From positions 496,001 to 560,000 of the forward strand of contig NZ_NOXW01000022.1 of NCBI RefSeq assembly GCF_002251855.1: 64,000 nt of DNA, read 5' to 3'. Positions 8,398 through 17,779 of this stretch are shown here, one piece after another. A program made the translations under genes and the position numbers. The stretch comes from Rhodoferax sp. TH121. GTDB taxonomy: Bacteria > Pseudomonadota > Gammaproteobacteria > Burkholderiales > Burkholderiaceae_C. Under the pieces are notes generated by a model, which was not told the origin of the DNA, searched no databases, and was given only the letters and a program-made list of their open reading frames with translations. How positions within the stretch are numbered: the first letter of the stretch is position 1; the number at the start of each line of letters is the position of its first letter.

Positions 8398-8420
8398 AAA
8401 AGCCACCTTGCGGTGGCTTT
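8398..8420 (-). terminator. Bidirectional terminator between the FliD-like gene and the liv operon
   Basis: Stem AAAGCCACC/GGTGGCTTT (8399-8407 with 8412-8420). The minus-strand tail is a run of six T, so it is strongest for the leftward liv operon; the plus-strand tail is short. Confidence 0.8.
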
Positions 8421-8441
8421 AGGCAGATAAGGGCGCGCCCT

Positions 8442-9617
8442 TTATTTCTTGGCGGGCATGTCGCCCACATAGTCCGAAACCACCTTCCACTTGCCATCGG
8501 TGATCTGGGACAGGCGCGATGCACCGCTGCCCAGGCGTTTGCTGGCGGTGAAGGTCTGCAGGGGCGAGCCAAACATGTCGGGCTGGATGGTCGTGCTGTC
8601 CATCACCTTGATGAAGCTGTCGGTGGTCAGGTTCTTGCCGGCTTTGTTGGCCGCAGTGGCAAAGGTGTTGATGATCAGGTAGCCGTAGACCGAGAACACG
8701 GTGGGGTCTTCGTTGAACTTGGTCTTGTATTTGTTGGCCCAAAAGCGGATGCCGGGTGTCTGCTCATCCGTGTACGGGTTTTGCACGGTCATGGTGGCGT
8801 AGAGACCGTCCATGGCCTTGCCGCCGATCTTGTGGATCAGGTCGGTATAGGCGGCACTCGACCCGATGAAGGTGGGGTTGTAGCCCAGTTTGCGGGCCGT
8901 GCCGATGGCGCCAATGGTTTCACGAATGATGGTGCCCAGCACCACAAAGTCGCAGCCGCTGGCCTGCATTTTGGACACTTGTGACGAGAAGTCGGTGGCG
9001 CCGCGTTTGTAGGATGTCTTCTCGGCGAATTCCATGCCGATGGTTTTCAGGCCGTCTTCGCCACCTTTGAGCACTTCAAGGCCAAAGTCGTCATCTTGGT
9101 ACAGCGTGCAGACCTTCTTGGCACCCTTTTCTTTCACCAGTTTGGGCACGGCCAGGCGCATCTGGTCGTAATAGGGGGCAGCAAACGAATACTTGAGCTT
9201 GTGGAAGGGCTCGTACATCTCGCGTGCTGCGGTGATGGGGAAGAAGTTCGCCACATTCTTCTCAAACTGCACGGGCATGGCCGCCATGTTTTGGGCGGTG
9301 CCGATGTGCCCCACCATCATGAAAATCTTGTCCTGGTTGACCAGTTTTTGTGCGGCCAACACGGCCTTTTTGGGGTCGTAGCCAGAGTCCTCCACCAGTA
9401 GCTTGACCTTGCGGCCATTGATACCGCCTTGTTCATTGATTTCGTCCACGGCCAACAACATGCCGGCACGGGCCTGTTTGCCAAAGCCGGCCAGCGGGCC
9501 GGACAGGTCCTGGATGGACCCGAGCAGAATTTCGTCTTTGCCGACGCCTTGCTGGGCGCTGGCAAAGGTCGCGGTCAGGGCCAAAGTGCCCAGTGCGATA
9601 GCGGTACGCAGTTTCAT
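8442..9617 (-). CDS. ABC transporter substrate-binding protein, branched-chain amino acid (LivK) family
   Basis: 391 residues. A signal peptide (MKLRTAIALG..., cleavage likely after A21 in FASA|QQ) is followed by the Peripla_BP_6 fold: EILLGSIQDLSGPLAGFG, LAVDEINEQGGINGRKV, LVEDSGYDPKKAV. It would capture a solute in the periplasm for the LivHMGF permease encoded upstream. It is the last gene of the leftward operon, after the acyl-CoA synthetase, and ends at the terminator at 8398-8420. LivK relatives in this order often bind aromatic or aliphatic carboxylates, and the neighbouring synthetase supports a carboxylic-acid ligand; the ligand is not readable from sequence. Confidence 0.9.
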   Translation of the reverse strand: MKLRTAIALGTLALTATFASAQQGVGKDEILLGSIQDLSGPLAGFGKQARAGMLLAVDEINEQGGINGRKVKLLVEDSGYDPKKAVLAAQKLVNQDKIFMMVGHIGTAQNMAAMPVQFEKNVANFFPITAAREMYEPFHKLKYSFAAPYYDQMRLAVPKLVKEKGAKKVCTLYQDDDFGLEVLKGGEDGLKTIGMEFAEKTSYKRGATDFSSQVSKMQASGCDFVVLGTIIRETIGAIGTARKLGYNPTFIGSSAAYTDLIHKIGGKAMDGLYATMTVQNPYTDEQTPGIRFWANKYKTKFNEDPTVFSVYGYLIINTFATAANKAGKNLTTDSFIKVMDSTTIQPDMFGSPLQTFTASKRLGSGASRLSQITDGKWKVVSDYVGDMPAKK

Positions 9618-9665
9618 GGTCTTGTCTCCTCGTTGTTGAAAGGGATGCTGAAAGTTGACAGCATT

Positions 9666-11519
9666 TCAGCGGTACATCGCCTCTATCTGGGCTTCGTATT
9701 TCTTCTCCACCAGCTTGCGTTTGAGCTTCATGGTGGGCGTGAGTTCCTCGTCCTCTGCCGTGAGCTGGTTTTCCAGCAGGAAAAACTTTTTGATCTGCTC
9801 CACCCGGGCAAACTTCTTGTTCACCCGGTCGAGCTCGGCCTGAATCAGGGCCTGTACCTCGGGCGCGCGGGTCAGCGATGCGTAATTGCTGAAGGGCACA
9901 TCGGCGTCCTGGGCAAACTTTTCCACGTTCTCTTGGTCGATCATCACAATCACCGTCAGGTAGGCGCGCTTGTCGCCAATCACCACCGCATCGGTGATGT
10001 AGGGCGAAAACTTCAGATCGTTCTCCAGCTCGCTGGGCGTGATGTTTTTGCCGCCGGCGGTGATGATGATGTCCTTCATGCGGTCGGTGATCCGGAAGAA
10101 TCCGTCCTCGTCCTGCACGCCCACGTCACCCGTGTGCAGCCAGCCGTCGGTGGTGATGGTCTCTGCGGTTTTCTCGGGCAGGTTCAGGTAGCCTGCAAAG
10201 ACGTTTTTGCCGCGCACCAGTATCTCTCCGGTCGCCGGGTCCAGCTTCACCTCGTTGAAGCCCGCTGCGGGGCCGATGGAGCCGGGTTTGATCTTGTCAG
10301 CCGGAACGCCGGTGGAGGCTCCACAAGTCTCGGTCATGCCCCACACTTCGAGCATGGGCACCCCCAGCGCCAGGTACCAGCGCACCAGATCAGGGGAAAT
10401 GGGGGCTGCACCGGTCACCAAGAAGCGGGCCCGGTGGATGCCAATGAGCTTGCGCACATTGTTGAGCGCCAGCACCTGCGCCACGCGGAACTGGAACTTC
10501 AGCGAACCTTCCACAGGCTGCCCCGCCAACACTCTCTCGGCAATCCGGGTACCCACGCCAATGGCCCAACCATAGGCCGCCTGCTGAATGAAGCCGGCTT
10601 CCTTCAGGCCAATCATGACCCCGGAGTAAAACTTCTCCCACACCCGCGGCACCGCCGTAAACACCGTGGGGGCAATCTCCCGCACGTTCTCGGGAATGGT
10701 CTCGGGGTTCTCTACAAAATTGAGCTTGGCCCCGGTGTAGAGCGCAAAGTACTCGCCGCCCATGCGTTCTGCAATATGGCATAGCGGCAGAAAGCACATG
10801 CGTTCATCGTGATCGTCCTGGGCAATCAGGGTGTTGAAACCGCGCACCGTGTAGACCAGGCCCTGATGCAAATGCATGGCGCCCTTGGGCTTGCCCGTGG
10901 TGCCTGAGGTGTACACCAGGATGGCCAGGTCTTCCGGCTTGCAGGCATCTACGCGCTGCTGCACAGCCTGCGGGTGGGTGGCGTTGTAGGCACGGCCCAG
11001 CGCGCGCAATGCGTCCAGGCTGATGACGCCAGGATCGTCCAATCCGCGCAGACCTTCCATATCAAACACCACAATGCTGCGCAGCTTGGGGCACTGGTCG
11101 CGCACCTCCAGGGCCTTGTCGAGCTGCTCATCGTCTTCCACAAACAGGATGCTGGTGGAAGAGTCTTCACACAGGTACTGCACCTGGCTGGCCGCATCAG
11201 TGGGGTAAATGCCGTTGGACACGCCGCCGGCGGACAACACCGCCAAATCTGCCCAGACCCACTCCACCACGGTGTTGGCCAAGATGGAGGCGGTATCACC
11301 CTGGTGAAATCCCAGGCTCATCAAGCCGCCCGCAATCTCACGCACCGCATCGGCGGTTTGGTTCCAGGTCCAGCTGCGCCACAAGCCCAGATGTTTTTGC
11401 CGCAACCAGATGTTCGGGCCGCGGCTTTGTACCGCATTCCAGAACATGGCGGGAATGGTCTCGCCCGCCATGACGATGTCATTGCGCGGCTGTATGTGTG
11501 AGGTGTCCCAGAGGCCCAT
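9666..11519 (-). CDS. AMP-dependent long-chain acyl-CoA synthetase (FadD-like)
   Basis: 617-residue adenylate-forming enzyme that activates a carboxylic acid to its CoA thioester with ATP. The P-loop-like motif LVYTSGTTGKPKGAM, the A5 motif VWGMTETCGAS, the A7/A8 region DGWLHTGDVG and FFRITDRMKDIIITAGGKNI, and a lysine-containing C-terminal domain (TPTMKLKRKLVEKKY) are all present. It is encoded between livF (5-base gap) and livK, so uptake by the ABC transporter and CoA activation are probably coupled. The bubblegum-type length (about 600 residues) suggests medium- to long-chain or aryl acids. Confidence 0.92.
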   Translation of the reverse strand: MGLWDTSHIQPRNDIVMAGETIPAMFWNAVQSRGPNIWLRQKHLGLWRSWTWNQTADAVREIAGGLMSLGFHQGDTASILANTVVEWVWADLAVLSAGGVSNGIYPTDAASQVQYLCEDSSTSILFVEDDEQLDKALEVRDQCPKLRSIVVFDMEGLRGLDDPGVISLDALRALGRAYNATHPQAVQQRVDACKPEDLAILVYTSGTTGKPKGAMHLHQGLVYTVRGFNTLIAQDDHDERMCFLPLCHIAERMGGEYFALYTGAKLNFVENPETIPENVREIAPTVFTAVPRVWEKFYSGVMIGLKEAGFIQQAAYGWAIGVGTRIAERVLAGQPVEGSLKFQFRVAQVLALNNVRKLIGIHRARFLVTGAAPISPDLVRWYLALGVPMLEVWGMTETCGASTGVPADKIKPGSIGPAAGFNEVKLDPATGEILVRGKNVFAGYLNLPEKTAETITTDGWLHTGDVGVQDEDGFFRITDRMKDIIITAGGKNITPSELENDLKFSPYITDAVVIGDKRAYLTVIVMIDQENVEKFAQDADVPFSNYASLTRAPEVQALIQAELDRVNKKFARVEQIKKFFLLENQLTAEDEELTPTMKLKRKLVEKKYEAQIEAMYR

Positions 11520-11524
11520 GCTTA

Positions 11525-12322
11525 CTATCTCCAGGTTTTCTTTTTCTTCCAGCGTCGCTCGCCGCGTACGCCAGTTTCCTTCATGCCGAGGTAGAACTCC
11601 TTGATGTCGTCCTTCTCACGCAGGTGGGCGCAGGTGTCTTCCATGACGATGCGGCCGTTTTCCAGCACATAGCCGTAGTCGGAGGCGTTGAGCGCCATGT
11701 TGGCGTTTTGTTCCACCAGCAGGATGGTGGTGCCGCGCTCGCGGTTGATGCGCACCACGATCTCGAAGATCTCTTTGGTCAGCTTCGGAGACAGGCCCAG
11801 GCTGGGTTCATCCAGCAGGATCAGGTCCGGGTCCGCCATCAGCGCGCGGCTGATGGCCAGCATCTGCTGTTGCCCGCCCGAGAGCAGTCCGGCATCCTGC
11901 GAGGCGCGCTCTTTCAGGATGGGGAAATAGCCATACACCGTCTCGATGTCTTTGGCCACGCCGTCACGGTCAGAGCGCGTGTAGGCACCCATGAGCAGGT
12001 TGTCGCGCACGCTCAGCAGCGGAAACACCTCGCGCCCCTCGGGCACATGGCTCAGGCCTTCTTGCACGATGTAGGCCGGGTCTTTGGCAGTGATGTCTTC
12101 ACCCTTGAACTCCACTGAGCCCTTGCGCGGGTCGATGATGCCGGAGATGGTTTTGAGGATGGTGGTTTTTCCTGCACCGTTGGAGCCCAGCACGGTGGCG
12201 ATCTCGCCACGGCGCACCTGCAGGCTCACGCCACGGATGGCTTTGATCGGGCCGTAGGCGCTTTCCACATTGAGCAGCTTGAGCACCGGTTGGTCGCTGA
12301 TGGGGGGCGGCTGGGTGCTCAT
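11525..12322 (-). CDS. livF: Branched-chain amino acid ABC transporter ATP-binding protein LivF
   Basis: 265-residue ATPase. Walker A GSNGAGKTT, signature LLSGGQQQMLAISRAL, Walker B LILLDEPSLGLSP and a switch histidine region (TTILLVEQNANMAL) are visible. The C-terminal tail is longer and more basic than usual (GERRWKKKKTWR). It pairs with LivG on the cytoplasmic face of LivHM. Its start overlaps the LivG stop by 4 bases (ATGA). Confidence 0.92.
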   Translation of the reverse strand: MSTQPPPISDQPVLKLLNVESAYGPIKAIRGVSLQVRRGEIATVLGSNGAGKTTILKTISGIIDPRKGSVEFKGEDITAKDPAYIVQEGLSHVPEGREVFPLLSVRDNLLMGAYTRSDRDGVAKDIETVYGYFPILKERASQDAGLLSGGQQQMLAISRALMADPDLILLDEPSLGLSPKLTKEIFEIVVRINRERGTTILLVEQNANMALNASDYGYVLENGRIVMEDTCAHLREKDDIKEFYLGMKETGVRGERRWKKKKTWR

Positions 12323-13146
12323 ACAGCCTCCGAGGTGTACTGGCGGCGCAGCGAGGACACGTCGTCGATGGAGCCCAGGTAGGCCTCCACCACGCCGGGG
12401 TCAGTCTGCACCTCACGCGGCGAGCCCATGGCGAGCACTTCGCCCTGGTTCATGGCCAGCACACGGTCGCTGACCTTCGAGACCAGGCTCATGTCGTGTT
12501 CCACCATCAGCACGGTGATGCCCAGTTCGCTTTTGATGTCCTGGATCCAGAAGGCCATGTCGTCGGTTTCTTCCACGTTCAGACCGCTGGACGGCTCGTC
12601 CAGCAGCAGCAGCTTGGGTTCGGTGCACAGGGCGCGGGCCATCTCCACCACCTTGCGCACACCATAGGGCAAGCCCGCCACCAACGAGTCCCGGTAGTGC
12701 TGCAAGTCTAGGAATTCGATGACTTCTTCGGCCTTCTCGCGGGCCTTGAGTTCTGCTTCCCGGGCTGCAGCGGTAAAAAACAGGTCCTGCCACAGCCCGG
12801 TTTTGCGGTGGGTGTGGCGGCCAATCAGCAGGTTGTGCAGCACGCTGGCGTGTTCAAACAGCTCGATATTCTGAAAGGTGCGCGCAATGCCCAGCGAAGC
12901 GACGTCTTGCGGCGGCTGCGCCGTGAGCTTGAGAGCGCCCTGCGGACCCAGGTAATCAATGTCACCTGTGGTCGGGGTATAGATACGGCTGATCAGGTTG
13001 AACACGGTGGTCTTGCCGGCGCCATTGGGGCCAATGAGGGTGAAGACCTCGCCCTGCTTCACATCGAAGCTCACGTTGTTGACCGCCAGCACACCACCAA
13101 AGCGCACGCTGAGCTGATTGGCAGAAAGTAAGGTGTCGGGTTTCAT
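12319..13146 (-). CDS. livG: Branched-chain amino acid ABC transporter ATP-binding protein LivG
   Basis: 275-residue ATPase. Walker A GPNGAGKTT, the LivG-typical FQNIELFEHASVLHNLLIG, a degenerate signature LPYGVRKVVEMARAL, Walker B LLLLDEPSSGLNVEE and the C-terminal BCA-ABC extension VEAYLGS are seen. I chose ATG 13146, which overlaps the livM stop by 4 bases; a longer version starting at 13242 would run into livM and has no family match. Confidence 0.93.
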   Translation of the reverse strand: MKPDTLLSANQLSVRFGGVLAVNNVSFDVKQGEVFTLIGPNGAGKTTVFNLISRIYTPTTGDIDYLGPQGALKLTAQPPQDVASLGIARTFQNIELFEHASVLHNLLIGRHTHRKTGLWQDLFFTAAAREAELKAREKAEEVIEFLDLQHYRDSLVAGLPYGVRKVVEMARALCTEPKLLLLDEPSSGLNVEETDDMAFWIQDIKSELGITVLMVEHDMSLVSKVSDRVLAMNQGEVLAMGSPREVQTDPGVVEAYLGSIDDVSSLRRQYTSEAV

Positions 13147-14219
13147 TTCAGCCGATCTGACTTTTGGAAGGATTTCTGCCGCTTGAACATGCCCTTGCGG
13201 TAGAACGGGAACATCTGCAAATAGGTGCGCACCTTGAGCCACCGGCCGTACAGGCCCATGGGCTCAAACAGCACAAACAGGATCAGCATGCTGCCGTAGA
13301 TCACGCTCTTGAGTCCGGGGGCCTGGCCGATGATCTCTGGCAAAAACTCTTTCACGGCGGAGATGCCCTGCGGCAGCATGATCAGGAAGATGGCGCCCAG
13401 GAACACGCCGTGGATGGAGCCCAGGCCGCCGATCACGATCATCAGCAGCAAGTCGATGGACTGCAGCAGGTTGAATTGGTCGGGCGAGATGAAACGCAGG
13501 TTGTGGGCATACAGAGCCCCAGCCACACCGGCCAAAGCCGCAGAAATGGCAAACGACAGGGTTTTGTAATACGCGAGGTGGATGCCCATGCTCTGAGCCG
13601 AGATTTCGGAGTCCCGGATCGCCACAAAGGCTCGACCCGTGGGCGCACGCAACAGGTTCAGGATGCCCAGCGTGCAGACCACGGCGATGGCCAAACAGAC
13701 AAAGTAGAAGCCGGTGCCGCTGCCCAGGTCGTAGCCCAGCAGCTGGACGGCGGCCACGGACTTGCCGGCGTTGCCACCAGTGACCGAATCCCAACGCGCA
13801 AACACCTCTTCGATGATGAAGCCAAACGACAGCGTGGCCATGCCGAGGTAAATGCCCTTGAGCCGCAAGGCCGGCAAGCCCACCACGATGCCAATCAGGG
13901 CGGACAGAAAACCGGACACCCCCAGCGCCAGGAGAAATGGCAGGCCTGCCGCGATGAGGTAGGCCTGGGTGTATGCCCCTACACCCAGGAAGGCCGCATG
14001 CCCCAGCGAAAACTGCCCGGTGAAGCCAGCCAGCAGCATCAGCCCCAGGCCTGCAATCGCGTAGATCAGGACCAGGACGAGCTGCGCCAGGCTGTATTCG
14101 GCCAGCAGCCACGGAGCGGCCAGCAAGAAACCACCCAGTGCGCTGTACCAGAACACATGCCCGCCATGTTTGGCAAGCTTGATGTCCTGCGCATAGTCTG
14201 TCTTGAATATGAATCTCAT
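13143..14219 (-). CDS. livM: Branched-chain amino acid ABC transporter permease LivM
   Basis: 358-residue inner-membrane permease with about eight to ten hydrophobic helices. The family motif GLGLMLLAGFTGQFSLGHAA and the EAA-like cytoplasmic loop ALRLKGIYLGMATLSFGFI are present, followed by VAIRDSEISAQSMGI. It forms the translocation pore with LivH. The ORF overlaps livH upstream and livG downstream by 4 bases each, a tightly coupled operon. Confidence 0.93.
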   Translation of the reverse strand: MRFIFKTDYAQDIKLAKHGGHVFWYSALGGFLLAAPWLLAEYSLAQLVLVLIYAIAGLGLMLLAGFTGQFSLGHAAFLGVGAYTQAYLIAAGLPFLLALGVSGFLSALIGIVVGLPALRLKGIYLGMATLSFGFIIEEVFARWDSVTGGNAGKSVAAVQLLGYDLGSGTGFYFVCLAIAVVCTLGILNLLRAPTGRAFVAIRDSEISAQSMGIHLAYYKTLSFAISAALAGVAGALYAHNLRFISPDQFNLLQSIDLLLMIVIGGLGSIHGVFLGAIFLIMLPQGISAVKEFLPEIIGQAPGLKSVIYGSMLILFVLFEPMGLYGRWLKVRTYLQMFPFYRKGMFKRQKSFQKSDRLK

Positions 14220-15112
14220 ACCTTCTTCCGCAGCTTTTCGCCGAACAGGCCGTTAGGCTTGACCATCAGCATGACCAGCACCACCACATAGGCTGCGGTG
14301 TCTTTGAAGCCGTCGGGCAGGTAGAAGCCGGCAAACGACTCCACCAGCCCGATCACCAGCCCGCCCACAATCGCGCCGGGCAGGCTGCCAAAGCCTCCCA
14401 CCACAGCTGCCGGGAAGGCCTTGAGTCCGATCATCCCCATGTTGGCGTGCACAAACGTGATGGGTGCCAGCAGGATGCCGGCGATGGCGGCCACCGCCGC
14501 GGCGAGGCCCCAAGCGAGGCCATTGAGGCGCTGCACGGGAATGCCCATGTAATAGGCGGCCAGCTGGTTTTGTGAAGCCGCCTGCATGGCGATGCCCAGT
14601 TTGCTGTAGCGGAACAGCGCAAACAGCAGCGCACACAAGATGCCGGTGGCACCAATGATGGCCAGATGCTCCACATTGAGCACCAGTGCGCCAATGCCCA
14701 TCTCATTGCCGCCAAACTTGAGGATTTCGTCTTTGTAGGGAACGGGCAGGGCATTGGTATCGGTGCCCATGCCAGGGATCATGGTGATGAGCCCGCGCGC
14801 CACATAGCCAATACCGATGGTCAGCATGACGATGGAAAAGGCCGGCTGCCCGAGGATGGGGCGGATCACCACGCGCTCCAACAGAATGCCAAACACCGCC
14901 ATGGCCACGATGGCGCTGGGCACTGCGACCCAATAGGGAAAGCCCAGCAGGGTCATGCCCGCCAGACCGCCGAAGGCGCCCAGCATCATCAGCTCACCCT
15001 GGGCGAAGCTGACGGTCTCGGTCGCTTTGTAAATGAGCACGAAGCCCAGCGCGATCAGGCCGTAGATGCACCCTTGTGCGACGCCGCTGATCAGCAATTG
15101 AAGGAACTGCAC
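14216..15112 (-). CDS. livH: Branched-chain amino acid ABC transporter permease LivH
   Basis: 298-residue permease, first gene of the leftward livHMGF-fadD-livK operon. QLLISGVAQGCIYGLIALGF and the motif VSFAQGELMMLGAF are characteristic of LivH, as is the loop YSKLGIAMQAASQNQLAAYYMG. GAGGAGG precedes the start (GAGGAGGCAAGGTGCAG on the minus strand). The promoter must lie in 15113-15248, where I see no convincing -35/-10 pair. Confidence 0.93.
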   Translation of the reverse strand: MQFLQLLISGVAQGCIYGLIALGFVLIYKATETVSFAQGELMMLGAFGGLAGMTLLGFPYWVAVPSAIVAMAVFGILLERVVIRPILGQPAFSIVMLTIGIGYVARGLITMIPGMGTDTNALPVPYKDEILKFGGNEMGIGALVLNVEHLAIIGATGILCALLFALFRYSKLGIAMQAASQNQLAAYYMGIPVQRLNGLAWGLAAAVAAIAGILLAPITFVHANMGMIGLKAFPAAVVGGFGSLPGAIVGGLVIGLVESFAGFYLPDGFKDTAAYVVVLVMLMVKPNGLFGEKLRKKV

Positions 15113-15248
15113 CTTGCCTCCTCGTGTTGTGCAGTCCGGTTATAGCGGGAGCCCCCTGTTTTACCGATAGGGTTCTCACTGATCTCGTAGACCCTAAGCA
15201 CAGGGGTCTGAACGGTGTTTTCTTGAGTTTGTGAGATTTATAAGAAAT

Positions 15249-15298
15249 GGGCCTGTAGGGCCCATGAATGCGGCGCGAGCAGCTATAAAGGTTGTAGC
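15249..15298 (+). repeat. Dispersed element copy 3, intergenic, full length
   Basis: Left arm GGGCCTGTAGGGCCCATGAA, core GCGCGAGCAGCTAT, right half GTTGTAGC; 50 bp. It sits between the liv operon promoter region and the 3' end of the YciA-like gene, ending one base before the stop codon of that gene. Confidence 0.8.
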
Positions 15299-15299
15299 A

Positions 15300-15716
15300 T
15301 CAGATGGCGCGAACTGGTATCTCTCTGGGTTGGCCGTTGTCGTCGATGGCCACATAGGTCAGTGACGCCTCGGTGACTTTGATGTACTGGCCCTGGCTGC
15401 GAAAACGCTCGGCATAGACCTCCACCTTCACGGTGATGGAGGTCCGGCCAATGCGGCTGACCTTGCTGAAAAAGCTCAAGATGTCGCCCACACGCACCGG
15501 CTGTTTGAAGACAAATTCGTTGACCGCCACGGTGGCCATGCGGCCCTGGGTGTAGCGCGCGGGCAGCACGGAGCCGGCCAGATCGACTTGGGCCATGACC
15601 CAGCCGCCAAAGATGTCGCCGTTCGCATTGCAGTCGCCGGGCATGGGGATGACTTTGAGCACGAGCTCCTGGTCGGTGGGCAATTGGACGATGGGTGGGC
15701 TTGAATTGGTAGACAT
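15300..15716 (-). CDS. Acyl-CoA thioesterase, YciA-like
   Basis: 138-residue hotdog thioesterase. The motif NANGDIFGGWVMAQVDLAG carries the catalytic Asp (in the helix, VDLAG) and is followed by VAVNEFVFKQPVRVGDILSF and VYAERFRSQG, the standard YciA/cytosolic acyl-CoA hydrolase layout. It cleaves short- to medium-chain acyl-CoA in the cytoplasm. ATG 15716 is preferred over GTG 15722 because AGGA lies 8 bases before the ATG but only 2 bases before the GTG. It is transcribed away from the Atm1-type gene. Confidence 0.88.
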   Translation of the reverse strand: MSTNSSPPIVQLPTDQELVLKVIPMPGDCNANGDIFGGWVMAQVDLAGSVLPARYTQGRMATVAVNEFVFKQPVRVGDILSFFSKVSRIGRTSITVKVEVYAERFRSQGQYIKVTEASLTYVAIDDNGQPREIPVRAI

Positions 15717-15757
15717 GGGCACAATCCTGACTTGAAACTTATCCCGGATTGTCCCCC

Positions 15758-17629
15758 ATGCGCCCCTCTGGTCTCCCCGCTGCAGCCCCTGCGGCCTCCA
15801 TCTCCACCACCGGTCTGGCCGTGACCGTTCCCCCCAAGTCGGACTGGGACACGCTGCGCCGCCTGTTCCCCTACCTGTGGGCCTACAAATGGCGGGTCAT
15901 TGCGGCACTGGCCTTCATGGTGGGCGCCAAGATGGCCAACGTGGGCGTCCCCGTGTTGCTGAAAAACCTGGTGGACGCCATGACCCTGAAGCCGGGCGAC
16001 CCCGCTGCGCTGCTGGTGGTGCCCGCTGCGCTGTTGCTGGGTTATGGCGCCTTGCGCCTGTCCACCTCCTTGTTCACCGAGCTGCGCGAGCTGGTGTTTG
16101 CCAAGGCCACTGAGGGGGCGGCGCGCTCCATCAGCCTGCAGGTGTTCCGCCACCTGCACGCCATGAGCCTGCGCTTTCACCTGGAGCGCCAGACCGGCGG
16201 CATGACGCGCGACATCGAACGCGGCACGCGCGGCGTGCACTCGCTCATCAGCTACTCGCTCTACAGCATCATTCCCACCTTGATCGAGGTGGCGCTGGTG
16301 CTCACGCTGTTGGCGGTCAAGTTTGACGTCTGGTTTGCCTGGATCACCATCGTGGCCTTGGCCGTCTACATCGCCTTCACCATCACCGTGACCGAGTGGC
16401 GCACCCAGTTCCGCAAGAAGATGAACGACATGGACAGCACGGCGCACAGCCGTGCGATCGATTCGCTCCTGAACTACGAAACCGTCAAGTACTTCAACAA
16501 TGAAGAGTTCGAGGCCCGGCGCTATGACGAGAACCTGGAGAAGTACCGCCGCGCCGCCGTCAAGAGCCAGACCACGCTCTCGTTGCTCAACACCGGGCAA
16601 CAGCTCATCATCGCGGTGGCGCTGGTCACCATGTTGTGGCGCGCCACCCAGGGCGTGGTCGACGGGCGCATGACGCTGGGCGATCTGGTCATGGTCAACG
16701 CCTTCATGATCCAGCTCTACATCCCGCTGAACTTCCTGGGCGTGATCTACCGCGAGATCAAACAAAGCCTGACCGACCTGGAAAAGATGTTCACGCTGAT
16801 GGAGCGCGAGCGCGAGATTGCCGATGTGCCCGGCGCGCAAGCCCTGCAGCTGGCAGCCAGCGGCGCCGATGCCACGGTGCGGTTTGAGAACGTCACCTTC
16901 AGCTACGACCAGGCGGGCAGCGCCGCCGCCACGGGCACCACGGCACGCACCATCCTGCACGGCATCAGCTTCGAGATTCCGGCCGGCAAGACGGTGGCCG
17001 TGGTGGGCCCCAGCGGCTCGGGAAAGTCCACGCTGGCACGCCTGCTATTCCGCTTTTATGACGTACAGCAGGGCCGCATCACCATCGCCGGGCAGGACAT
17101 CAAGCAGGTCACCCAAGGCAGTGTGCGCCAGGCCATCGGCATCGTCCCGCAAGACACCGTGCTGTTCAACGACACGGTGGAATACAACATCGCCTACGGC
17201 CGTCCTGGCGCCACACGCGCCGAGGTGGAGGCTGCTGCCAAGGCCGCCCATATCCACGCGTTCATCGCCGCGGCGCCCAAGGGCTTTGAGACCATGGTGG
17301 GCGAGCGCGGCCTCAAGCTCAGCGGTGGTGAGAAACAGCGTGTGGCGATTGCCCGCACGCTGCTGAAGAACCCGCCGGTGATGATTTTTGACGAAGCCAC
17401 CAGTGCACTGGACAGTGCCAACGAACGCGCCATCCAGGCCGAGCTGGCGGGCGTGTCACAGAACAAAACCACCCTGGTCATCGCCCACCGCCTCTCCACC
17501 GTGGTGGATGCGCACGAAATCCTGGTGATGGATGCGGGTCATATCATCGAACGCGGTACCCACGCCCAGCTGCTGGCCGCCAACGGCCGCTACGCGCAGA
17601 TGTGGGCGCTGCAGCAGAGTGCGGAGTGA
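15758..17629 (+). CDS. Atm1/HMT1-type ABC exporter (fused permease-ATPase)
   Basis: 623 residues. An N-terminal six-helix membrane domain (about 40-340) contains the Atm1-family signature DSLLNYETVKYFNNEEFEAR and LLNTGQQLIIAVAL. The C-terminal ATPase has Walker A VVGPSGSGKST, signature LSGGEKQRVAIA and Walker B VMIFDEATSALDS. Atm1 relatives export glutathione-linked sulfur or metal-thiol adducts across the inner membrane and affect heavy-metal tolerance. As a homodimer it needs no partner gene. ATG 15758 is preferred over TTG 15749. Confidence 0.88.
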   Translation: MRPSGLPAAAPAASISTTGLAVTVPPKSDWDTLRRLFPYLWAYKWRVIAALAFMVGAKMANVGVPVLLKNLVDAMTLKPGDPAALLVVPAALLLGYGALRLSTSLFTELRELVFAKATEGAARSISLQVFRHLHAMSLRFHLERQTGGMTRDIERGTRGVHSLISYSLYSIIPTLIEVALVLTLLAVKFDVWFAWITIVALAVYIAFTITVTEWRTQFRKKMNDMDSTAHSRAIDSLLNYETVKYFNNEEFEARRYDENLEKYRRAAVKSQTTLSLLNTGQQLIIAVALVTMLWRATQGVVDGRMTLGDLVMVNAFMIQLYIPLNFLGVIYREIKQSLTDLEKMFTLMEREREIADVPGAQALQLAASGADATVRFENVTFSYDQAGSAAATGTTARTILHGISFEIPAGKTVAVVGPSGSGKSTLARLLFRFYDVQQGRITIAGQDIKQVTQGSVRQAIGIVPQDTVLFNDTVEYNIAYGRPGATRAEVEAAAKAAHIHAFIAAAPKGFETMVGERGLKLSGGEKQRVAIARTLLKNPPVMIFDEATSALDSANERAIQAELAGVSQNKTTLVIAHRLSTVVDAHEILVMDAGHIIERGTHAQLLAANGRYAQMWALQQSAE

Positions 17630-17644
17630 TTTGAGGGTGTTTTA

Positions 17645-17693
17645 TGCCTCCGGGGCTCATGGATATTGCGTGAAAAGCTATTGAATTGATAGC
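17645..17693 (+). repeat. Dispersed element copy 4, intergenic
   Basis: GCCTCCGGGGCTCATGGATA, core TTGCGTGAAAAGCTATTG, right half TTGATAGC. It lies 15 bases after the exporter stop. The remainder of 17630-17779 shows no gene. Confidence 0.75.
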
Positions 17694-17779
17694 GTTCGAG
17701 GCGCGGTGCAGGGATACTCTGCGCCCGCGTACACTCTGCGCCGACTGTTCCCCTCCGCATTTCTGATCCCTATTTCCCC

